From assembly GCA_016928955.1 (NCBI GenBank), contig JAFGJV010000004.1:186001-250000 (forward strand): DNA of 64,000 nucleotides, written 5' to 3'. The notes under the pieces were generated by a model. The model saw only the letters and a program-made list of their open reading frames with translations, was not told where the DNA came from and did not search any database. Shown here in pieces: positions 42,857 to 51,480 of this stretch. How positions within the stretch are numbered: position 1 is the first letter of the stretch; each line of letters begins with the position of its first letter. Source of the stretch: Spirochaetales bacterium (lineage in GTDB: Bacteria; Spirochaetota; Spirochaetia; Treponematales; UBA12059). The translations under genes were made by a program, and so were the position numbers.

Positions 42857-43710
42857 CCGTGCTGTCCATTCAGTCGCATGTGGTGCGCGGCAGGGTAGGC
42901 AACCGCTCCGCCGTATTTCCCCTCGAGCGCATGGGCATAGACGTGTGGCCGTTGAACACCGTCCAGTTTTCCAGCCATACCGGCACCCCCGGCTGGAAGG
43001 GAGCGAGCTTTGGCGCGGACCACGTGGCCGATATCGTAGGAGCCTTGGACGGGCTGGGTGCCCTGGGTTCGTGCGACGCTGTGCTATCAGGCTACGTGGG
43101 CGACGCTGACACGGGCAGGTCCATACTGGGCGCCGTACGGGCAGTCAAGCGTGACAACCCGTCGGCCCTCTATTGCTGCGACCCCGTCATGGGCGACAAG
43201 CCCGCCGGCTTCTACGTCAGGCCAGACGTGCCGGGTTTCATGGCACGGGAAGCCTGCCCGGCGGCGGACATAGTGATTCCGAATCTCTTTGAGTCGGAAG
43301 TGCTTGCGGGTTCCGTGGTCAACAACCTTGCCGACGCGGAACGGGTGACTGCGGCCATACATGAGCTGGGGCCCAGGGTGGTGATCATCACCAGCTTCAG
43401 CCCTCCGGGCGAGGAGCGCACGGGCTTCTACCTGAGCGACTCGGGCAAGCCGTGGACCCTGATGACGCCGCGCCTTCCGTTTGCAAGCCCCCCAAAAGGA
43501 TCCGGCGACCTGTTTTCCGCCTTGTTCCTGGGGAATTACCTCAAGAACAGGGACGCTCCCTCGGCCCTGGGGAAAGCGGCGTCCAGCCTGTTCGCCATTT
43601 TGGAAGCCAGCCAGGGCTCGGGCTGCCTGGCCGTGGTTCAGGCCCAGGAGTCTATAGAAAAGCCGCCCCGTTTGTTCGAGGCGGCCATGGCATACAAGGC
43701 GCGTCGATAG
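42853..43710 (+). CDS. pdxY: Pyridoxal kinase
   Basis: It phosphorylates pyridoxal in vitamin B6 salvage. The PfkB/PdxK fold shows VLSIQSHVVRGRVGNRSAVF at the start (substrate pocket), NTVQFSSHTGTPGW, CDPVMGDKPAGFYV (Mg/ATP) and the anion hole PKGSGDLFSALFLG with the catalytic Asp. The length is 285 aa. The ATG overlaps the hemW stop, so lepB, hemW and pdxY form one coupled transcript. Confidence 0.93.
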   Translation: MTVLSIQSHVVRGRVGNRSAVFPLERMGIDVWPLNTVQFSSHTGTPGWKGASFGADHVADIVGALDGLGALGSCDAVLSGYVGDADTGRSILGAVRAVKRDNPSALYCCDPVMGDKPAGFYVRPDVPGFMAREACPAADIVIPNLFESEVLAGSVVNNLADAERVTAAIHELGPRVVIITSFSPPGEERTGFYLSDSGKPWTLMTPRLPFASPPKGSGDLFSALFLGNYLKNRDAPSALGKAASSLFAILEASQGSGCLAVVQAQESIEKPPRLFEAAMAYKARR

Positions 43711-43722
43711 CGCCCGAACGTC

Positions 43723-44259
43723 CTACTTTTTCTTCTTGGTGGGTATGACGGGAACAAAACTGGACGGATTGGGCAGGGTGAAATCCTTGGGCAGCTCGGA
43801 GGGACCGGCCAGCAGCCAGGTTTGGTTCCGGCCGAGAAGGCCCCCGGTACCCCGGAGCGAACCCCGCACGATCAGCTTGTTGCCGTCTCGCTTGATGGTG
43901 CAGTCGTACACCTTGCCGTCCTTGGGATCGATGATGGAACCCTTCCAGTCCTTGCCCTTCAGCTGCATGCCGTATACAAAATCCAGGCCGCACATGGGGG
44001 GATCGCCGGCAAGCTCGTCAGCAACGTGTTTCTTGGTGGCCAAGGTGTCGTCCACAAGGCCCGTATCCTCGTCAATGGTGGCCACCATGCGTCCGTACAA
44101 TTTGCCGTCGAACATGTACAGGTACACGTAGGCCGTGGGCTTGTTGGTCTTGTCGTCTATGATCTTCCAGACGCCCAGCACGTCAGTCGCCCATGCCGAC
44201 GCTGCCCCCAGGGTCGTAAGGAGCATGACAGCGGCGAGCGTCATCCATGTCTTCCTCAT
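43723..44259 (-). CDS. DUF2147 secreted protein, 178 aa
   Basis: The signal MRKTWMTLAAVMLLTTLGAASAWA exports it. The body matches DUF2147: LGVWKIIDDKTNKPTAYVYLY, DGKLYGRMVATI, CGLDFVYGMQLKGKDWKGS and DPKDGKVYDCTIKRDGNKL. The family is beta-rich and of unknown function, common in spirochaetes and Bacteroidetes. AAGGAG lies before ATG 44259; the longer frame upstream has no signal peptide. The C-terminus ends in four lysines. It is convergent with pdxY with only 12 bases between stops. Confidence 0.88.
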   Translation of the reverse strand: MRKTWMTLAAVMLLTTLGAASAWATDVLGVWKIIDDKTNKPTAYVYLYMFDGKLYGRMVATIDEDTGLVDDTLATKKHVADELAGDPPMCGLDFVYGMQLKGKDWKGSIIDPKDGKVYDCTIKRDGNKLIVRGSLRGTGGLLGRNQTWLLAGPSELPKDFTLPNPSSFVPVIPTKKKK

Positions 44260-44316
44260 AGCTTCTCCTTGTTGCGTGTGTCGGCGTCCGGCCGCGGCCC
44301 GACGCCTCAAGGCACA

Positions 44317-44344
44317 AGTATACGCTCTTTCCCCCGCTTGTAAA
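44317..44344 (-). promoter_or_regulatory. Promoter for the DUF2147 gene
   Basis: TTTACA (44344-44339), 16 bases, TATACT (44322-44317). The leader holds an imperfect GC palindrome (44283-44306, GGCGTC/GACGCC arms) before the SD. Confidence 0.45.
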
Positions 44345-44393
44345 TGACGCTCGCACGGACCGCCCGAGCGGAAGGCGGAAGCCCCTCGGGCCG

Positions 44394-44999
44394 TCACACG
44401 AAGAATTCGTAGCGGGCGCGCAGGGCCTCGGCCTTTGACTGCCTGAGGCCAAGGTTGAACTGCCGCTCGGCCGCCACGCTGGACGGAGGGCCGTGACCTG
44501 GCAGGATAAGGCAGTCGTCGCTCTGCGAAAGGATTTTCTGTTCCAGCTGGTCCCGGAGGAGCCCATGGCTGTACTGGCTCATGGTCGACCCTATGGTGCC
44601 CGCAAAGATAGCGTCGCCCGAGAAGAGTATTTTGCCGACACGGAACACCACGGAGTCAGCGCTGTGCCCGGGCACCGATATGGCCTCCACGTCCAACCCA
44701 GAGGCCGTAAAGCGGTCACCGTCGTGCACGAGCCTGCATGGCACTCCGTCTATCTCGGCGTTGTTTGAGTATACTTCCGCGTCGTACACCCGTAGCAGGG
44801 TCTTGAGGCCGGCCACGTGGTGGATATGGTTGTGGGTGATGAGGGCGGCCGTGACCGAATATCCCTTGCCCTCGATAAAGGACAAAAGCCCGGTGGTAAA
44901 GGCGGCAGGGTCGACCACGAAGGCCTGGCCGTTGTCGTCATTGCCGACCAGGTACACGTTGGCGAAGCCGTACAGCGAGTAGTGAAAAAATACCGTCAT
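44394..44999 (-). CDS. Metallo-beta-lactamase-fold hydrolase with altered zinc motif, 201 aa
   Basis: Typical glyoxalase II-like layout: strand NVYLVGNDDNGQAFVVDPAAF, the metal motif ALITHNHIHHVAGL, then SVPGHSADSVVFRVG, LFSGDAIFAGTIG and CLILPGHGPPSS. The canonical HxHxDH reads HNHIHH, so the Asp that binds the second metal is His. The other ligands (His in GHSADS, Asp in SGDAIF, His in GHGPP) are kept. Activity may be altered or mononuclear. ATG 44999 overlaps the stop of the pentapeptide gene (TAATG), showing coupling. Substrate unknown. Confidence 0.85.
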   Translation of the reverse strand: MTVFFHYSLYGFANVYLVGNDDNGQAFVVDPAAFTTGLLSFIEGKGYSVTAALITHNHIHHVAGLKTLLRVYDAEVYSNNAEIDGVPCRLVHDGDRFTASGLDVEAISVPGHSADSVVFRVGKILFSGDAIFAGTIGSTMSQYSHGLLRDQLEQKILSQSDDCLILPGHGPPSSVAAERQFNLGLRQSKAEALRARYEFFV

Positions 45000-45595
45000 T
45001 ACTCGGCGTCCTCCATGGAGCGCACGGCTTCCTGCAGGTTGGAGTATTTCCATGACACTTCGTTCTCCACCGTGTCTATGAGCCAAGCGTTTTTCAGGTT
45101 GCAGTCCACAAAATCGGTGGACCGGAAATTGGCCATCATGAAGCGCGAGTTATACAGGTTGGAAAAGCTGAAGGTGCACGACTCGGCTGCCAGCCCGTTG
45201 AAATTGTTGTGTATGAGCTCGGAATTCTCGAAGGATGCGTTGAAGAGCCGCGCGCCGGCAAAGGAGCAGAACTGGGCGTCCACCCCGGAAAAATCGCAGG
45301 AATCGGCCTGGCAGAAGTCGAAAAAACACATTCTGAACAGCGATCCCGCGAACGTGACGTTCTTGAGGGCTGACCTGGCAAACGAGCACGCGTAGAAGCG
45401 CTTGCCCGACAGGTCCGCTCCCTCGAGCATCAGCCCGGACAGGTTCTCGTTCTTGATGGTGTGCGTACCCGCCAGCCGCGTCAGGGTGTCTTCGGCGTAT
45501 GCCTTGGGATCCGGGTGGTGGGACGCGCAGAACTCGCTACCCGAGAGGACGGTAGCCTCGCAGCCCGGCGCAGAACAGCGCTTGAACGAATACAC
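44999..45595 (-). CDS. Pentapeptide-repeat protein with N-terminal Cys/His motif, 198 aa
   Basis: After a possible zinc knuckle (RCSAPGCEATVLSGSEFCASHH) come tandem pentapeptide units of A(D/N)LXX/F type: LSGLMLEGADLSGKRFYACS, SALKNVTFAGSLFRMCFFDF and GARLFNASFENSELIHNNF, forming a right-handed beta-helix. Such proteins bind other proteins or mimic DNA; a role is unknown. I use GTG 45595 because GAGGGGAGGGG lies just before it. A start further upstream (45718) is in frame but its product begins with a low-quality stretch. It is followed directly by the metallo-hydrolase gene. Confidence 0.8.
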   Translation of the reverse strand: MYSFKRCSAPGCEATVLSGSEFCASHHPDPKAYAEDTLTRLAGTHTIKNENLSGLMLEGADLSGKRFYACSFARSALKNVTFAGSLFRMCFFDFCQADSCDFSGVDAQFCSFAGARLFNASFENSELIHNNFNGLAAESCTFSFSNLYNSRFMMANFRSTDFVDCNLKNAWLIDTVENEVSWKYSNLQEAVRSMEDAE

Positions 45596-45711
45596 AGCCC
45601 CTCCCCTCGTGTTGGCAAACAGCCTGCCAGAACCGCATCCGGCCTTATCCGCGCAAGGCGGCTCCGCACGACAGCATACTCCGCTTATCGGCCGCCCCGC
45701 AAGCTCCATGC

Positions 45712-45741
45712 TTGCCAAAGCGCCCTCGGTGAACGTACACT
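45712..45741 (+). promoter_or_regulatory. Promoter abutting the zinc-ribbon gene
   Basis: TTGCCA (45712-45717), 18 bases, TACACT (45736-45741), 6 bases, ATG 45748. No SD fits between, so the message would be leaderless. Confidence 0.5.
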
Positions 45742-45747
45742 AGCCCC

Positions 45748-46020
45748 ATGTGCCTCTTCTGCGGCTCGCCCCTGCCCAAGGGCAAAATCATGTTCCGCGA
45801 CGTATGCCCGGACTGCGGCAAGGACATACATACCTGCAGGCATTGCCGCTTTTACAAGCCCGGCGTCTACCGCGATTGCGCGGAGACGGTGCCAGAGGAA
45901 GTGAAGGACAAGGACCGCAACAATTTCTGCGAGTACTTTTCGCCAGTGGCCAAGGTGGAAGCCGGCGGCGCAAAACCGGTTGATGACGCCAAAAAGGCCT
46001 TCGACAAGCTGTTTGGCTGA
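45748..46020 (+). CDS. Small zinc-ribbon protein, 90 aa
   Basis: Cys pairs MCLFCGS, CPDCGKDIHTCRHCRFY and NFCEYF suggest two zinc sites. The HTCRHCRFYKPGVYRDCAE stretch is a conserved small-protein family of unknown role seen in several bacterial phyla. Its C-terminus is a basic helix (AKKAFDKLFG). The start is at a promoter-adjacent ATG. murI follows 40 bases later. Confidence 0.82.
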   Translation: MCLFCGSPLPKGKIMFRDVCPDCGKDIHTCRHCRFYKPGVYRDCAETVPEEVKDKDRNNFCEYFSPVAKVEAGGAKPVDDAKKAFDKLFG

Positions 46021-46060
46021 CGGTCCGGATTCGTACGCCACGCTAGACACCGGAAGCACC

Positions 46061-46882
46061 ATGAGCAGAGATACAGGAACACAGCGCCCCGTCGCCTTTT
46101 TCGATTCCGGGGTTGGCGGTTTGCCCTACCTGGAGGTGGCCAAACGGCTCCTTCCCGGAGAGCGCTACATATATTTGGCTGACAGGGCAGGATTCCCTTA
46201 CGGCGCCAAGACCAGGCAGGAAATCGTCGGGCTGTCGCTCAGGGCTCTGGCCGAACTGGCTACCGCCCACCGGCCCAAGGCCGTGGTCGTGGCGTGCAAC
46301 ACGGCGTCGGCCGCGGCTTTGTCCGAGCTCAGGAAAGCCCATGCTAACCTGCCCATCGTGGGTACCGTACCGGCCATCAAGCCGGCAGCCCAGGGCTCGA
46401 GGGCAAAGCGTGTAGGCCTTGTGGCCACGGCGGCCGCCACGCGGGACCCGTACGTGCTAGACCTGGTGGAACGCTGGGCTGGCGACTGCCGGGTGGTGCT
46501 TCGGGGCGACCAGGACCTTGTGCGCTTTGTTGAGGACCAGCTGTTCAAGGCCACCCACGCTGAACGCCTGGCGGCAGTCAGGCCCAGCGTCGATGCCATG
46601 AAAGCGGAAGGGGTGGACGCCATCGTACTCGGTTGCACGCATTTCCTCTATCTTGCCTCCGAGTTCGCCGAGGCATCGGGGCCGGGCGTGCGGATAATCG
46701 ACTCCCGTGACGGAGTCATAGCCCAGCTCAGGCGGGTGCTCGCGGCCGGGCCGGGACTGGCCGACAACAGGCCGGATGGCCCCGACCTCATGTATCTCAC
46801 GGGGCCGGATCCCTTTGGCGACAAATACGCGTCGTTCGCCGCTCGTTTTGGCCTGGAACCGGCCGGCTCGCTGTACGCATGA
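46061..46882 (+). CDS. murI: Glutamate racemase
   Basis: It supplies D-glutamate for peptidoglycan. The two catalytic Cys are in VACNTASAAAL and VLGCTHFLYL, the Asp/Ser in FFDSGVGGLPYL, and PYGAK binds substrate. At 273 aa it is typical. ATG 46061 follows GGAAG and begins MSRDTGTQRPVAFFDSG; an earlier in-frame ATG at 45980 lies within the zinc-ribbon gene. The stop overlaps the rsgA ATG (ATGA). Confidence 0.94.
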   Translation: MSRDTGTQRPVAFFDSGVGGLPYLEVAKRLLPGERYIYLADRAGFPYGAKTRQEIVGLSLRALAELATAHRPKAVVVACNTASAAALSELRKAHANLPIVGTVPAIKPAAQGSRAKRVGLVATAAATRDPYVLDLVERWAGDCRVVLRGDQDLVRFVEDQLFKATHAERLAAVRPSVDAMKAEGVDAIVLGCTHFLYLASEFAEASGPGVRIIDSRDGVIAQLRRVLAAGPGLADNRPDGPDLMYLTGPDPFGDKYASFAARFGLEPAGSLYA

Positions 46883-47871
46883 TAGGCCTTGTTCTCTCTG
46901 GCGCAAACAACGCGTTTTCCGTGCGGGCGGAGGACGGATCCGTTATCCGCTGCGGTCTCAAAAGCAAGCGGCTCAAGGGCACCGAGGGCTTTTATAATCC
47001 CCTGGCCGCAGGCGACCTGGTGTCCTACGAGCCCGCGTCGGCAGGCAGCGGCACCATCACGTCGCTGGTGCCGCGCCGCTCCCTGTTCTGGCGTTATAAC
47101 GAGAAGGGCAGGGCCGTGCAGGCCATAGCCGCCAACATGGACCTGGTGGTGTGCGTGACCAGCGCCCGCCTCCCGCCGTTCAGGCCTCGTTTTATAGACA
47201 GAGTGTCGCTCGAGCCGGCCAGCGAAGGGTTGCCCTTCTTGATCGTGCTCAACAAGGAAGACCTGGGCGTGGACGATGACGTGGCCGAGCGCTGCGACGA
47301 CTACCTCAGGATAGGCTTCAGCGTCATCAGGACCAGCGTGGAGAGCGGTGGCGGGCTGGACGAGCTGGCATCGGCAATCAGGGGCAAGACCGCTGCCTTT
47401 GTGGGGCAATCCGGGGTGGGCAAGAGCTCCCTATTGAACGCCCTGGAACCGGGGCTCGGCTTCAAGGTCGGCGAGGTATGCGAGAAATACGAGCGGGGTA
47501 GGCACACCACGGTGGCCGCCGTGTTGGTAGAGCTGGCAGACGGCGCCACGAGAGTAATAGACACGCCGGGATTCAGGCGCCTGGCCGTGCGCGGAATGGC
47601 GCCTGAATCCCTGGGGGCCTGCTTTCCTGAAATCAGGACAACGTCCGCCGGCTGCTCGCTTGGTGCCCGCTGCATGCACGTGGATGAACCGGGCTGCGCC
47701 GTCAGCGCCGCCGCAGAGGACGGGAGGATCCACCCCGACCGTTACGAAAGCTATCTGCGTATCCTTTCCGAGCTTGAGGATACGAAAACCTACGCCAGAA
47801 AAGTCGGCCGGCCCAGGCATGTGGCCAGGCGCTATTCTGGCGACGACGATGGAAACGACAACGATGAATGA
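46879..47871 (+). CDS. rsgA: Ribosome small-subunit-dependent GTPase RsgA
   Basis: It checks late 30S assembly. The circularly permuted GTPase order is seen: G4 VLNKEDL before G1 FVGQSGVGKSSLLNAL, then G3 DTPGFRRL. An N-terminal OB domain (LKSKRLKGTEGFYNPLAAGD) and C-terminal zinc site (AGCSLGARCMHVDEPGC) complete the family layout. The length of 330 aa is normal. It overlaps murI by four bases and mutS2 by eight. Confidence 0.95.
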   Translation: MIGLVLSGANNAFSVRAEDGSVIRCGLKSKRLKGTEGFYNPLAAGDLVSYEPASAGSGTITSLVPRRSLFWRYNEKGRAVQAIAANMDLVVCVTSARLPPFRPRFIDRVSLEPASEGLPFLIVLNKEDLGVDDDVAERCDDYLRIGFSVIRTSVESGGGLDELASAIRGKTAAFVGQSGVGKSSLLNALEPGLGFKVGEVCEKYERGRHTTVAAVLVELADGATRVIDTPGFRRLAVRGMAPESLGACFPEIRTTSAGCSLGARCMHVDEPGCAVSAAAEDGRIHPDRYESYLRILSELEDTKTYARKVGRPRHVARRYSGDDDGNDNDE

Positions 47872-50206
47872 CCACGCGCTGAACTTATTGGATTTTCCCC
47901 GCATACGCGATTCGGTTGCCGAATACGCCCTCAGCCCGGAGGGAGCGGCCTCAATTCAAGCAGCCTTGCCGCTCACCGACACGGACGCCGTTGCCGAACT
48001 CAAGGCCCGTGCCGAGAGCGTCCGCTACCTGTTCCGAGAGGGCAAGGGAGTACCCGCCTGCAGCTACGCGCCCATAGAGGACTCTGTGCGCGTCATAGCC
48101 AAGGAAGGCACCTGCCTTGCCATCGAGGAGCTGTGGGCCCTGGGCATGTGGGCCGACGCGTATGAGGCCGAGCGCCGCTGGCTGGGTCAGGCCAGGCACC
48201 CGGCACTGGCGTCGGAGCTCTCAGCCTGTCCTGACCTCGGCGCCGTTTCCCAGGCCGTGTTCCGGATCGTCGGCAGGGACTGCGTCATCCGGGATCTGCC
48301 CGAGCTCAGGGAGATCAGCAGCCGCATCCAGAGAATCAACGCCGATATCCAGAAGACCACAGCCGCCTACTTCCAGGACGAATCGCTGAGGGCCGCCCTC
48401 CAGAGCGACGTGCCGACCCAGCGTGACGGCCGCACGGTACTTGCGGTCCGCTCGGGATCCAAGACCAAGGTCAAGGGCATAGTCCACGAGGTGTCCAGCA
48501 CGGGCCAGACAGTGTTCATAGAACCAGAACTCCTGGTGCAGAAAAACAACGAGCTGGTGGAGGAAGAGGCGCGCTACCAGCGCGAGCTGGCCAGGATACT
48601 CAGGGACGCCACGGCCGCCCTCCACGTCCACCATGACGCGGTCCTTGCCGCTCGCGCGGCGTGCGCGTCCTTTGACGCCCTGTACGCCCGCGCCCGCTAT
48701 TCCCACATGAACGACGGCACCTTTGCCGAGCCCCGGGCGGCCGGCATGGAGCTCATTCGCGCCAGGCACCCCGTGCTCGGGAGCAAAGCCGTGCCCATAG
48801 ACCTTCGCCTGCCCGAGGACGCGCGCGTACTCATCATCACCGGGCCGAACACCGGCGGTAAGACCGTGTCGCTCAAAACGGCGGGCTTGTTCGCGCTGAT
48901 GAACCAGTTCGGCCTTGCGGTGCCGGCGGCACTAGGCACGGCCATGCAGGTCTTTGACGGGGTGTGGGCAGACATAGGCGACGAGCAGAGCATGGACCAG
49001 AGCCTGTCCACGTTCTCGGGTCACATGAGGACCATCGCAGACATCGTGTCAGGCGCCGGCCCCTCAAGCCTGGTGCTGTTGGACGAGCTGGGTTCGGGCA
49101 CCGACCCCGAGGAGGGCTGCGCCATTGCCATGGCCCTTTTGGACCACTTCATAGCCGCCGGCGCCCTGACCCTGGTAACCACCCACCACGGCATCCTGAA
49201 GAATTACGGTTACACCAAGGAAGCCGTCCTGAACGCTAGCGTCGATTTTGACAAGACGACCCTGTCACCCACCTACCGCATCCTCATGGGCGTGCCCGGA
49301 GAGAGCCGTGCCCTGGAAATAGCCGGGCGCAACGGCCTGCCGGACACACTGGTGGAGGGAGCCCGCGCTTACCTCAAGGACGAGCGCACCGACATATCCG
49401 CCATGATACGCGGCCTGTCGGCCAAGCACCGCGAGCTCGAGCAGATGAAGGACGAGGAACGCAGGCGCCTTAGGGACGCCATGGAAGAACAGCGCAAGGC
49501 AGACCTCAAGGAACTGAAGCTCAGGCAGAAGGAAACCGAGCTGCGCGCCCAGGGAGTCGCCGAGCTCAAAAACCTCCTGGCAGAAAGCCGCAAGACCCTG
49601 GAGAACCTGGTGCGGGCCGTGCGAGAAGGCGAGCTCACCAGGGAAAAAACCCAGGAGGTCAAGGACTTTTTGGCCGACCTGGATGTAAAGGTAGCCGACG
49701 CCGACAGGCAGCTCCGCGCCGACGAGCGCAAGCTCAAGACAGGCGCGCGCCCTCCCGAGGAGATCAAGGCCGGGACCTCGGTCCTGGTCCTGCCGGCACG
49801 CAGGCGGGGCAGGGTACTGAGGGCGGCAAAAAAAGGTTCCTGGGTGGTGGAGACCGACGCTCTCAGGCTGACCGTGGACGAGGCGGACCTGGAAGTGACG
49901 CAGGATCTTGCCATGCGCGCCCCCAGCATCAGCGTGGAGGCTGCGTCGAGCAGGTCCAACCGAGCGGTCATAGAACTGGACGTGCGCGGTTTCAGGCTCG
50001 GGGAGGCGATCCAGGCGCTGGAACGCCAGCTGGACGCGGCCGTGCTGGAAGGTCTCCACGGTTTCTCGGTGATACATGGCACGGGAGAGGGCGTGCTCCA
50101 GCAGGGTGTGCGGGAAACCCTGTCGCGCTACCCGGGCGTGGCCGATTTCCATTATGCCCGGCCGGAGGAGGGCGGGCACGGCAAAACGGTGGTCAGCCTG
50201 GGCTGA
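47864..50206 (+). CDS. mutS2: Endonuclease MutS2
   Basis: A MutS-family ATPase with clamp and core domains, Walker A ITGPNTGGKTVSLKTAG, Walker B LVLLDELGSGTDPEEG, a long coiled coil (EQMKDEERRRLRDAMEEQ), and a C-terminal Smr domain (IELDVRGFRLGEAIQAL and FSVIHGTGEGVLQQGVRE). MutS2 acts on branched DNA and, in some bacteria, on collided ribosomes, with the Smr part as nuclease. The start is ATG 47864 (MNDHALNLLDFPRIRD), overlapping the rsgA end. The 780-aa length is typical. Its 3' end overlaps the convergent NeuB-family gene by 14 bases. Confidence 0.95.
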   Translation: MNDHALNLLDFPRIRDSVAEYALSPEGAASIQAALPLTDTDAVAELKARAESVRYLFREGKGVPACSYAPIEDSVRVIAKEGTCLAIEELWALGMWADAYEAERRWLGQARHPALASELSACPDLGAVSQAVFRIVGRDCVIRDLPELREISSRIQRINADIQKTTAAYFQDESLRAALQSDVPTQRDGRTVLAVRSGSKTKVKGIVHEVSSTGQTVFIEPELLVQKNNELVEEEARYQRELARILRDATAALHVHHDAVLAARAACASFDALYARARYSHMNDGTFAEPRAAGMELIRARHPVLGSKAVPIDLRLPEDARVLIITGPNTGGKTVSLKTAGLFALMNQFGLAVPAALGTAMQVFDGVWADIGDEQSMDQSLSTFSGHMRTIADIVSGAGPSSLVLLDELGSGTDPEEGCAIAMALLDHFIAAGALTLVTTHHGILKNYGYTKEAVLNASVDFDKTTLSPTYRILMGVPGESRALEIAGRNGLPDTLVEGARAYLKDERTDISAMIRGLSAKHRELEQMKDEERRRLRDAMEEQRKADLKELKLRQKETELRAQGVAELKNLLAESRKTLENLVRAVREGELTREKTQEVKDFLADLDVKVADADRQLRADERKLKTGARPPEEIKAGTSVLVLPARRRGRVLRAAKKGSWVVETDALRLTVDEADLEVTQDLAMRAPSISVEAASSRSNRAVIELDVRGFRLGEAIQALERQLDAAVLEGLHGFSVIHGTGEGVLQQGVRETLSRYPGVADFHYARPEEGGHGKTVVSLG

Positions 50207-51350
50207 CAGCCTGTGCGTCGACCGGTCCGCCGACGTCTTCCCAGCGTATGCCTTGCCCATCAGGAACATCCCTTGCGGCCAGGCGTCCAAGAACGATGGG
50301 CAGAAAGCGCGGCTGCACGCCGGGGCGCAACACTTTTTCCGTGCGTAGGATGGCTACATTGCCCTCCGTGAACGCCTGACCGGCTCGAATGGCTGTCCGC
50401 GCGTGCAGGGACCGGTTGGTGCGTCCATAATTATCCGCCTCGCTGGATGCCAGGCGCTTGCGGCCGTTTCCAAGGACGGCTTCTACCAGCTCGGGTGTGT
50501 AGTCTCTGGACAGGGTAAGGGCGGTTTCCTCCAGGGGACGCCCCGCTGCGTCCTGGACGGCCCGAACCATGGCCGCGAACTGCCCAGGCGGCAGGGCTAT
50601 GGGATCGTCCAGGCCAGGGTCGTCGCGGGACAGGCATAGGTGCTTCTCAATGACGACGGCGCCGACCGCCGCGGCAAGCGCAGGCACCAGTACCGGGTCC
50701 ATGGAATGGTCGGACACTCCAGGCGCCATGCCTAGAAGCGTCGACAAAACGGGCAGGATACGCAGGTTGTAGTCACGTTCAGGCGCTGGATACGCGGTCA
50801 CGCAGTGGAGCAGGGCTAGAGAAACGCCGTCCTGGTACGCGGGCCTGGCGGAAAACAGCCCGACAGCCCGCTCTATGTCCGCGAGCGTGGACACCCCAGA
50901 CGATAGGATGACCGGCAGGCCATAGGACGACAGCTCGTCCAGCAAGGGCTCGTGGTTGAGTTCCGGAGACGCGACCTTCATGGCTACGACGCCAAGGTCG
51001 CGCAGCTCCCTGGCGCTCCTTTTCCCGAACGGCGTGCAGAGGAAAAGGGCGCCGCGGCGCTCGGTCTCGTCCTTGAGGAAGGAGAGAAAGTCCAGCCCGG
51101 TTTCCAGCGCCCGGAAACGATCGTAGAGGGCGACAGGTCCTCCGGGAAGGGGGACGACGCCCGTGAGCGGGTGAATAATCTCGTCGGCGTACACATGCTG
51201 GAATTTCACGCAACCCGCGCCCGAGTCCACGGCCGCCGCGATGAGCTCGGCCGCCTTGACCCTGTCCCCGTTGTGGCCGGTACCCACCTCGGCCACAATA
51301 AGGGGTGAGCCCGCCCCGTATTTCCTGCCGTGTATGCTCAAAATGGACAT
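50193..51350 (-). CDS. NeuB/PseI-family nonulosonic acid synthase, 385 aa
   Basis: The TIM-barrel domain condenses PEP with a modified hexose to give sialic, legionaminic or pseudaminic acid. Segments IVAEVGTGHNGDRVKAAELI, AVDSGAGCVKFQHVYADEI, VAMKVASPELNHEPLLDEL and GVSDHSMDPVLVPALAAAVG are typical, and the C-terminal 70 residues are the SAF/antifreeze-like substrate lid (SLHARTAIRAGQAFTEGNVA). ATG 51350 follows GAGGAG; a longer frame upstream is shadow. It is not beside the other sugar genes, but the DUF115 proteins at 6.7-9.9 kb are known users of this sugar class. Which acid is made cannot be told. Confidence 0.9.
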   Translation of the reverse strand: MSILSIHGRKYGAGSPLIVAEVGTGHNGDRVKAAELIAAAVDSGAGCVKFQHVYADEIIHPLTGVVPLPGGPVALYDRFRALETGLDFLSFLKDETERRGALFLCTPFGKRSARELRDLGVVAMKVASPELNHEPLLDELSSYGLPVILSSGVSTLADIERAVGLFSARPAYQDGVSLALLHCVTAYPAPERDYNLRILPVLSTLLGMAPGVSDHSMDPVLVPALAAAVGAVVIEKHLCLSRDDPGLDDPIALPPGQFAAMVRAVQDAAGRPLEETALTLSRDYTPELVEAVLGNGRKRLASSEADNYGRTNRSLHARTAIRAGQAFTEGNVAILRTEKVLRPGVQPRFLPIVLGRLAARDVPDGQGIRWEDVGGPVDAQAVSPG

Positions 51351-51480
51351 GTATACTCCTCTCGGGCGCCATCCGTGGGCCACACGCGCCCGGTACGCCA
51401 AGGCGCGGCGAAAAACGCTCGACAGAGACAACGCGATACGATACACTTATCGGCATCGATCGCATGCGAGGAGTAGCGAC

